This document shows positions 25,331 through 33,069 of a stretch of DNA of 33,069 bases, piece by piece. The stretch covers positions 1 through 33,069 of the forward strand of contig JAICEJ010000008.1 of NCBI GenBank assembly GCA_025924215.1, in the 5' to 3' direction. Positions within the stretch are counted from its first letter, which is position 1, and each line of letters starts with the position of its first letter. The notes below the pieces were generated by a model. That model was not told where the DNA came from. It saw only the letters and a program-made list of their open reading frames with translations, and searched no databases. Position numbers and translations under genes: made by a program. The stretch is from Candidatus Binatia bacterium. GTDB lineage: Bacteria; Desulfobacterota; Binatia; UBA9968.

Positions 25331-26191
25331 TCATCCGGGCGTATAATGATCCTCTGATTGCCAAAAATTGGCGACCTCTTTCCAACTCTGTCGGACGTTT
25401 TCGTCGATATTAAACGCTCTTGCGTAATGGAGAACATCCGGCATGGAAACAATCCCCAATAGCTCCTCGCGATCATCTTTAACTGGCATATTGCGAATGT
25501 CCCGACGGTACATCTCCGCCAAAACATCGCCGATGTGAGTGGTTCGTGGCATAGAGATCAGGGGGGCCGTCATGACTTCACGCACCGGAGTTTTGGTGAT
25601 GTCTGGTACCTTATTGATCACTCGCTTTAATAGGTCACGCTCGGTGAAGATTCCTTTAGGTCGTTGCTCTTGCGTCACCACCACTGCGCTTGAGTTTTTG
25701 TTCATCATAAGTTCAGTGCTTTCGGCAATTGACCGCTGCTCGTCAACAGTCAGGACCTGACCCGACATGATTTCTCCAACCGTTCGAGTTTCGCTGAGAC
25801 CTTGGCCTAGCTCCACCGCAATCTTCAAAATACGCCGCATAGAAACAATGCCAACGATAGTTCCACGTCTTCCGCGCACGAGGAGATGACGAAAATTGCC
25901 CTGATACATCCTGCCGAGAGCCTCGAGAATATGAGTCTCCTCTGCAACGGCTTGAATCGGTGACGTCATGACCTCTCGAATGCTGGTCTGCTGCAGATCG
26001 ATTCCCTTATTGGCGACTCGTTTCAACACATCCTTTTCGGTAAATATTCCCACCGGAACATCAGCGTCGGTGATGATCACCCGACCAATGTCAGCAGTCA
26101 CCATGATGTCAACGACCCGGGAAATCGTTTCAGTGATTCTGGCAGAGGTCAGTTGTGTGGTCATGATTTCTTTGACCTGATTACTAAGCAT
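25331..26191 (-). CDS. Four-CBS-domain protein
   Basis: This 286-aa protein is made of four CBS motifs in two tandem pairs. The repeated boundaries are visible as IMTTQL, VMTSPI, IMSGQV and VMTAPL, with the ligand-facing GIFTEKDVLKRV and GIFTERDLLKRV in the first and third copies. CBS pairs bind adenosine nucleotides (ATP, AMP, SAM or NAD-type ligands) and report energy or redox state. There is no other domain, so it must act through a partner. The ATG at 26191 has GAGGAGG upstream. It lies 76 bp before korA on the same strand, suggesting it tunes the oxidoreductase, which is inference. Confidence 0.92.
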   Translation of the reverse strand: MLSNQVKEIMTTQLTSARITETISRVVDIMVTADIGRVIITDADVPVGIFTEKDVLKRVANKGIDLQQTSIREVMTSPIQAVAEETHILEALGRMYQGNFRHLLVRGRRGTIVGIVSMRRILKIAVELGQGLSETRTVGEIMSGQVLTVDEQRSIAESTELMMNKNSSAVVVTQEQRPKGIFTERDLLKRVINKVPDITKTPVREVMTAPLISMPRTTHIGDVLAEMYRRDIRNMPVKDDREELLGIVSMPDVLHYARAFNIDENVRQSWKEVANFWQSEDHYTPG

Positions 26192-26325
26192 AGCGCACCT
26201 CCTCGTATTTAGATGAGAGTTGCTACAATGAGCCTATGATAATCCTGCTGGGCAATATAACACTTCTTTACCGTTTGCAGCATCATGATTAAGAGTTAAG
26301 CGGTATCCACTTTAAAGGCATAGCA

Positions 26326-26355
26326 TTGCGACTTGATATCGGAGCATGTTAGATT
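26326..26355 (+). promoter_or_regulatory. Candidate sigma-70-type promoter for clpS-clpA
   Basis: TTGCGA is followed after 18 bases by TAGATT with an extended TG just before it. The start site would be near 26362, leaving a short leader with the clpS ribosome site GGGAGG. The match is moderate. Confidence 0.35.
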
Positions 26356-26383
26356 TATTCCATTCCCAGGGAGGCAGAAGAAC

Positions 26384-26698
26384 ATGAGCCGCAGGGAAAC
26401 CGAATCGGATCACGGCCTAATTACCGAGACCAAAAAGAAGTTAAAAAAGCCCCCCCTCTATAAAGTTTTGCTGCACAACGATGACTATACTACAAAGGAA
26501 TTCGTGGTGCAGGTCCTCCAATATGTTTTCCATAAAGAATCGACAGAGGCCGTCCAAATCATGCTCCACGTTCACAAGAAAGGTATTGGGGTGGCGGGAG
26601 TTTACACTTACGAAATCGCCGAAACCAAGGTTACTCTAGTCGAGAATTTGGCGCGTCAGCACGAGTACCCGCTGAAGTGCACGATGGAAGAGGCTTAA
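26384..26698 (+). CDS. clpS: ATP-dependent Clp protease adaptor
   Basis: This 104-aa adaptor delivers N-degron substrates to ClpA. The core is PPLYKVLLHNDDYTTKEFVVQVL, with the N-degron pocket residues in NDD and later HVHKKGIGVAGVYTYEIAETKV. The start is the ATG of MSRRETES, nine bases after GGGAGG; the track start at 26333 is not needed. It ends one base before the clpA start, the standard clpS-clpA pair, so the two are co-expressed. Divergent from the CBS gene. Confidence 0.95.
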   Translation: MSRRETESDHGLITETKKKLKKPPLYKVLLHNDDYTTKEFVVQVLQYVFHKESTEAVQIMLHVHKKGIGVAGVYTYEIAETKVTLVENLARQHEYPLKCTMEEA

Positions 26699-26699
26699 T

Positions 26700-28949
<2,250 letters not shown>

Positions 28950-28957
28950 AGAGATCG

Positions 28958-28986
28958 TCAAGCAGCCGCGCCACGCGGCTGCTTGA
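28958..28986. terminator. Perfect 13-bp hairpin after clpA
   Basis: TCAAGCAGCCGCG and its exact reverse complement flank a 3-base loop, starting eight bases after the clpA stop. No T-run follows, and the structure ends 14 bases before the M48 protease ATG, so it could end or attenuate transcription, or shield the ribosome site of the next gene. Confidence 0.6.
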
Positions 28987-29000
28987 CTCGCACCCGCCCG

Positions 29001-30266
29001 ATGCCTAACGTTATCATCGGCATTTTCCTTGTGCTTTTCACCCTGGAGTTTGTCGTTGAGCTAGTACTCAATGAGCTCAACATTCGCCAAGTCCGGAAGA
29101 GTAGAGCGGCGCAAGCGGTCCCGGAATTTTTTCAAGATAGAATTAGCAAGGACGAGTACGAGCAATCCGCTCGTTACACATTGGCCAAATCTCGCTTCCG
29201 ACGCTGGTCGGAGGTTTATGGCCGTATCGTGATTTTGTTTCTACTATTCGGTGGGCTCCTGCCGTTGTTAGAAAACCTTATCATCGCGATGCTGCCTCAA
29301 AGTCTAGCTAACAGCCATATAAGGGGTGTGCTCTTCTGTCTTGCTGTCGGCGCGATACTTTCACTGGCCAGTCTTCCCATCGATCTTTATTCCACGTTTG
29401 GTATTGAAAGTCGCTTCGGTTTCAATAAGACGACGCTGTCACTTTATTTTTCCGATAAGTTAAAAGGACTAATTCTGGGAATTCTGATTGGCGGACCTTT
29501 TTTATTTGTCGTGCTCTGGTTGATGCAAGCGACCGGCGAATACTGGTGGATCTGGGCGTTTGTTTTCATCACCCTGTTCCAACTCCTGATGATCATAATT
29601 TTTCCAACTTTCATCGCCCCTTGGTTCAACAAGTTTGAACCGTTGGCCAGCGGAGAACTGCGCGATCGGATACAGGCGCTGGCAAAACAGATCGGTTTCA
29701 AGTCAAGCGGCATCTTTTTAATGGACGGTTCGAAACGTTCAGCTCATTCGAACGCGTACTTCACCGGGATTGGCAGGGCCAAACGGATTGTACTTTTCGA
29801 TACCCTGATCGAGCAGATGAGCATCGAACAGGGACTTGCGGTGTTGGCGCATGAGATGGGGCACTACAAAATGAAACACGTCCGTCGGATGATGCTCATG
29901 CAGGGTCTGATTCTCTTCGTCGGCTTATATATTCTCAGTCGGCTGGTGAATTACGAACCGGTGTTTTCGGCGTTTGACTTACAGCCGTCAAATCATGCAG
30001 CGTTAGTGCTCTTCAGTCTGCTTTCAGGTCCATTAACTTTTTACCTCGCACCCTTAGTGAATCTTTTGTCGCGCAAACATGAGTATGAGGCTGATCGTTT
30101 TGCGGTAATCACGTTGGGTAAAGGCAAGCCGATGGAAGAAGCACTGATCAATCTTACGGTAAAAAATTTGTCGAACCTGACGCCGAATCCGTGGTATTCC
30201 GCCTATCACTACTCGCACCCAACGCCCACAGAGCGAATTGGTGCGATTCGACGAATCACGACCTAG
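29001..30266 (+). CDS. M48 (Ste24/CAAX-type) membrane metallopeptidase
   Basis: This is a 421-aa multi-pass protein with zinc site HEMGHYKMKH near residue 287 and the third ligand in RKHEYEADRFA near 357. The N-terminal half has several membrane helices and the Ste24-type segment FNKTTLSLYFSDKLKG near 144. In bacteria such enzymes probably trim membrane or secreted proteins in envelope quality control. The ATG at 29001 (MPNVIIGIF) is preferred; the track start is a TTG lying inside the preceding hairpin. It follows clpA by 51 bp, so both may serve protein turnover. There is no clear Shine-Dalgarno. Confidence 0.92.
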   Translation: MPNVIIGIFLVLFTLEFVVELVLNELNIRQVRKSRAAQAVPEFFQDRISKDEYEQSARYTLAKSRFRRWSEVYGRIVILFLLFGGLLPLLENLIIAMLPQSLANSHIRGVLFCLAVGAILSLASLPIDLYSTFGIESRFGFNKTTLSLYFSDKLKGLILGILIGGPFLFVVLWLMQATGEYWWIWAFVFITLFQLLMIIIFPTFIAPWFNKFEPLASGELRDRIQALAKQIGFKSSGIFLMDGSKRSAHSNAYFTGIGRAKRIVLFDTLIEQMSIEQGLAVLAHEMGHYKMKHVRRMMLMQGLILFVGLYILSRLVNYEPVFSAFDLQPSNHAALVLFSLLSGPLTFYLAPLVNLLSRKHEYEADRFAVITLGKGKPMEEALINLTVKNLSNLTPNPWYSAYHYSHPTPTERIGAIRRITT

Positions 30267-30749
30267 CAAGCTTCAGATGCACCGCAGCACGCTGATCGCC
30301 GGCAGTCGGGGACTATTGACAAACTAATGAATAGACAGAGTCTTATCACAAGCTCTCCGGAGTCTCCTGCGACAGAATCCGAGCAACTCTGCTGGATTCC
30401 AGCCTAACGCGCAATTACCTGGCGTTCCGAACATACAAAATATTTGACTGCTGGAGAGCGTTTCGTGTACTTTTAGTGCCCGTACAGCTATGTGAGGAGA
30501 CTAGTTTACGGCGCCACCTCAACGCCTTATTTCGTTAATCCCTGGTGCGGTCTACCAACCCCTGTCCAATTTCGTGCTGGCACATCCATGAGGAACGCTC
30601 AACAAGTGAACCGATTGTCTGGCAGCGGTGAAGGAACTGGGGTAGCTTTCTATTCGAAATCCTCGGTGATGGCTGTAGTTTCCTTGAGCCTATTATCGAA
30701 CGGCGACTTTCTCTCGACGAGGAGCTGCTCCAGTTACCGGTGATATCCA
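30267..30749. promoter_or_regulatory. 483-bp leader region upstream of cysD with candidate promoter
   Basis: No supported gene; an 83-codon GTG-started frame at 30492 has no homologue I recognise and an unlikely composition. A possible promoter is TTGACT (30444-30449), 18 bases, then TACTTT (30468-30473), which would leave a leader of about 270 bases before cysD. A TTGACA at 30316 lacks a good -10. No known riboswitch was recognised. Confidence 0.35.
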
Positions 30750-31652
30750 ATGCGTAGAGAGGGCCTGGCAGAGGAGCTTGAATCTGAATCGATTGAAATA
30801 ATCCGCGAAGTAGTAGCTACAGCGGCCAAACCGGTGATGCTCTACTCGATCGGCAAAGACTCATCGGTAATGCTGCGCTTGGCACAGAAGGCTTTTTTCC
30901 CCGGCCCAATTCCGTTTCCATTGATGCATATCGATACCGGCTGGAAGTTTCAGGAGATGATTGCGTTTAGAAATCGCATGGCGACCGAAGTCGGATTTGA
31001 GCTGATTGCCTATACAAATCCGCGAGGCCTTGCCGAAGGTATTGGGCCAGTCTCCCATGGTTCGGCGTATCACACCGATGTGATGAAGACTGAAGCTCTG
31101 AGGCAAGCGCTTGATTTGTATGGCTTTGATGCTGCCTTTGGTGGGGCCAGACGGGACGAGGAAAAGTCGAGGGCAAAGGAGCGCATCTTTTCGTTTCGCG
31201 CGCCGGGCCATCGTTGGGAGCCAAAATCCCAGCGGCCGGAACTTTGGAATCTTTACAACACGCGGATCAATCAGGACGAAACCATCAGAGTATTTCCACT
31301 CTCCAATTGGACCGAAGCGGATATCTGGTCCTACATTCGCCAGGAGAACATTTCGATAGTGCCCTTATACTTCGCTGCCGAGCGGCCTGTCGTTAAGCGC
31401 TATGGCCAATGGATTATGGTCGACGACAGCCGGTTGCCGCTCCAGCCCGGCGAAACGGCGGATCTCCGCATGGTGCGATTCCGAACGCTCGGGTGTTATC
31501 CTCTGACCGCGGCTGTTGAAAGTACTGCAACCACTCTCGACCAGATCGTCGCCGAAACTCTTGCTGCCACGCGTTCCGAACGACAAGGACGCATCATCGA
31601 TCATGATGGCGCCGGCTCCATGGAACGCAAAAAGCAGGAAGGTTATTTCTGA
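30750..31652 (+). CDS. cysD: Sulfate adenylyltransferase subunit 2
   Basis: This 300-aa PP-loop ATPase is the catalytic half of ATP sulfurylase, making adenosine 5'-phosphosulfate from sulfate and ATP in assimilation. The PP-loop is [14 protein letters not shown] near residues 36-49, followed by the typical [20 protein letters not shown] near 132 and [12 protein letters not shown] near 190. Length is normal. Its stop overlaps the ATG of the next gene (TGATG), coupling it to the CysN GTPase partner. A strong ribosome site is not visible. Confidence 0.96.
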   Translation: MRREGLAEELESESIEIIREVVATAAKPVMLYSIGKDSSVMLRLAQKAFFPGPIPFPLMHIDTGWKFQEMIAFRNRMATEVGFELIAYTNPRGLAEGIGPVSHGSAYHTDVMKTEALRQALDLYGFDAAFGGARRDEEKSRAKERIFSFRAPGHRWEPKSQRPELWNLYNTRINQDETIRVFPLSNWTEADIWSYIRQENISIVPLYFAAERPVVKRYGQWIMVDDSRLPLQPGETADLRMVRFRTLGCYPLTAAVESTATTLDQIVAETLAATRSERQGRIIDHDGAGSMERKKQEGYF

Positions 31653-33069
31653 TGGATACGCTGAGATTCATCACCTGTGGCAGCGTAGACGATGGCAAGT
31701 CGACGCTCATTGGTCGCTTACTTTATGACACTAAGCTGATATTCAAAGATCAGTTCGAGGCACTGACAGCCGATTCGAAAAAATTTGGTACTCAAGGTGG
31801 GCGTTTGGACTTTGCACTGTTGGTCGACGGCTTGCAGGCCGAGCGCGAGCAGGGCATCACCATCGATGTTGCTTACCGGTTTTTTGCGACCAGCAAGCGT
31901 CGCTTTATTGTGGCCGACACCCCAGGCCATGAACAGTACACCCGTAACATGATCACCGGCGCGTCCACAGCGCGCGCGGCTGTGCTCCTGATTGACGCTC
32001 GCAAAGGCGTGCTTGTCCAGACCAAACGCCACAGCCGCATTATCTCGATGCTTGGAATTCGTCATGTCGCTCTTGCTGTCAACAAGATGGACCTTGTGAA
32101 TTGGTCACAGTCGGTGTGTGACGAAATCGCGGATTCCTATGCCCATTTCGCCAAAGATCTTGGCTTCGACACGATCACAGTAATTCCAGTGTCGGCGCTC
32201 GAAGGTCATAACATCGTTGAAGCCGGCCACGTCGCAATGTCCTGGTATGCAGGACCGAGCCTATTGCAGTGGCTTGAAACAATTAAGTGGGAGGACAGCC
32301 ATAACGAAAATCCCTTCACGATGCCGGTCCAGTGGGTTAATCGGCCCAATCTCGACTTCCGCGGGTTTTCCGGGCGAGTTGCCAGTGGTTCGGTCAGGCC
32401 CGGAGACAGCGTGCGCATCATTCCGTCAGGAACGGTTAGCTGCATCAAGGAAATCGCATCCTGGGCCGGATCTCAGCCTGAAGCCAGCGCAGGGCAGTCG
32501 GTGACTTTGACGCTCGGGGATGAGATTGACGCCAGCCGGGGGGATGTCATCGCGGCCGCTTCACATCCCGTCCAGTCTGCTGATCAATTTGAGGCGGATC
32601 TTCTTTGGCTGAGCGATCATCCTATGCTGCCGGGCCGTCCCTACGGAGCGCTGATACATACAAAGTCGGCCACCGTGACTATCACTCACATCAAGCACCG
32701 CTTGGATGTCAATACAGGCTCATTCCTTGCGGCAAAAAAACTTAGTCTCAACGAGATTGCCACGGTCAACTTGAGTTTCGACCGGCTCATACCATTTGCG
32801 TCTTATGCCGAAAACAAGAGACTTGGCGCGTTCATTCTCATCGACAAAGTAAGCAACGAGACCGTGGGTGCGGGTATGATCCATTTTGCGCTGCGGCGGT
32901 CTCTAAACGTTCACTGGCAAGCGATTGAGGTCACGAAAGCGGCGCGGGCCGAAATGAAGCATCAAGTGGCGAAATGTTTATGGTTCACCGGCCTTTCCGG
33001 GTCAGGCAAGTCAACCATCGCCAATCAGTTGGAGAAAAGTCTGCATTCGGAATGCAAGCACACCTATAT
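31652..33069 (+). CDS. cysNC: Fused sulfate adenylyltransferase subunit 1 and APS kinase (partial)
   Basis: This frame is missing from the ORF track because it runs off the end without a stop. About 472 codons are visible. The CysN part (1-435) is an EF-Tu-like GTPase: GSVDDGKSTLIGRLL, GITIDVAYRFF, DTPGHEQYTRNM, NKMDLV and the C-terminal VGAGMIHFALRRS. At residue 441 the frame continues in phase into an APS kinase P-loop, CLWFTGLSGSGKST, so the gene is a CysN-CysC fusion of the NodQ type. It would both activate APS synthesis and phosphorylate APS to PAPS. Truncation is only from the window edge. Confidence 0.95.
   Translation, partial: MDTLRFITCGSVDDGKSTLIGRLLYDTKLIFKDQFEALTADSKKFGTQGGRLDFALLVDGLQAEREQGITIDVAYRFFATSKRRFIVADTPGHEQYTRNMITGASTARAAVLLIDARKGVLVQTKRHSRIISMLGIRHVALAVNKMDLVNWSQSVCDEIADSYAHFAKDLGFDTITVIPVSALEGHNIVEAGHVAMSWYAGPSLLQWLETIKWEDSHNENPFTMPVQWVNRPNLDFRGFSGRVASGSVRPGDSVRIIPSGTVSCIKEIASWAGSQPEASAGQSVTLTLGDEIDASRGDVIAAASHPVQSADQFEADLLWLSDHPMLPGRPYGALIHTKSATVTITHIKHRLDVNTGSFLAAKKLSLNEIATVNLSFDRLIPFASYAENKRLGAFILIDKVSNETVGAGMIHFALRRSLNVHWQAIEVTKAARAEMKHQVAKCLWFTGLSGSGKSTIANQLEKSLHSECKHTY

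Noticed and set aside
30492-30743. 83-aa ORF upstream of cysD
   Set aside because: GTG start, no family resemblance and serine-rich low-information composition; treated as leader sequence.

Overview
The window is a gene-dense, roughly 50 percent G+C bacterial chromosome segment. It carries no phage, transposon, CRISPR array or complete RNA gene that I can support. The mix of genes (two UbiD-type decarboxylases, a 2-oxoacid:ferredoxin oxidoreductase, a sigma-54 two-component system, molybdenum-cofactor genes, cysD-cysNC, ileS-lspA, clpS-clpA) fits an environmental Gram-negative of deltaproteobacterial type (Desulfobacterota, Binatota, NC10 or Rokubacteria-like). There is no decisive phylogenetic marker, so the placement is inference.

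Layout. 1-2613: a degenerate tRNA-like remnant at the edge, then a minus-strand pair (class II aldolase, UbiD decarboxylase). 2614-3352: a long stretch with no supported gene. 3353-8036: a small HExxH protein, ileS, lspA (translationally coupled) and an exported alpha/beta hydrolase. 8017-10776: minus-strand hybrid histidine kinase followed by a small Smr-domain protein. 11048-13506: a second UbiD paralogue and a TauE/SafE-type permease. 13561-14989: a cysteine hydrolase and, divergently, a lipoprotein carrying a methyltransferase domain. 15200-19274: a minus-strand block with a histidine kinase, an NtrC-type sigma-54 activator, a good -24/-12 promoter and three small genes (a 55-aa ORF missing from the ORF track, a 104-aa secreted basic protein and a glycine-zipper lipoprotein). 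19368-22304: moaA, a short molybdopterin-binding protein and a second cysteine hydrolase. 22378-26191: korB, a fused korA and a four-CBS regulator on the minus strand. 26384-30266: clpS, clpA and a Ste24-type M48 protease. 30750-33069: cysD and a cysN-cysC fusion cut by the window edge.

How it fits together. The UbiD, aldolase, isochorismatase-like and molybdopterin genes suggest catabolism of aromatic or heterocyclic acids, with reduced ferredoxin handled by KorAB, but no complete pathway is visible. The most interesting part is 15200-19274. There a kinase and sigma-54 activator lie directly upstream of a strong -24/-12 promoter, which reads through a perfect Shine-Dalgarno into three small, mostly exported genes. 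This looks like a self-contained envelope-response module. The activator carries an altered core-RNAP contact loop (GAFTNA in place of GAFTGA).
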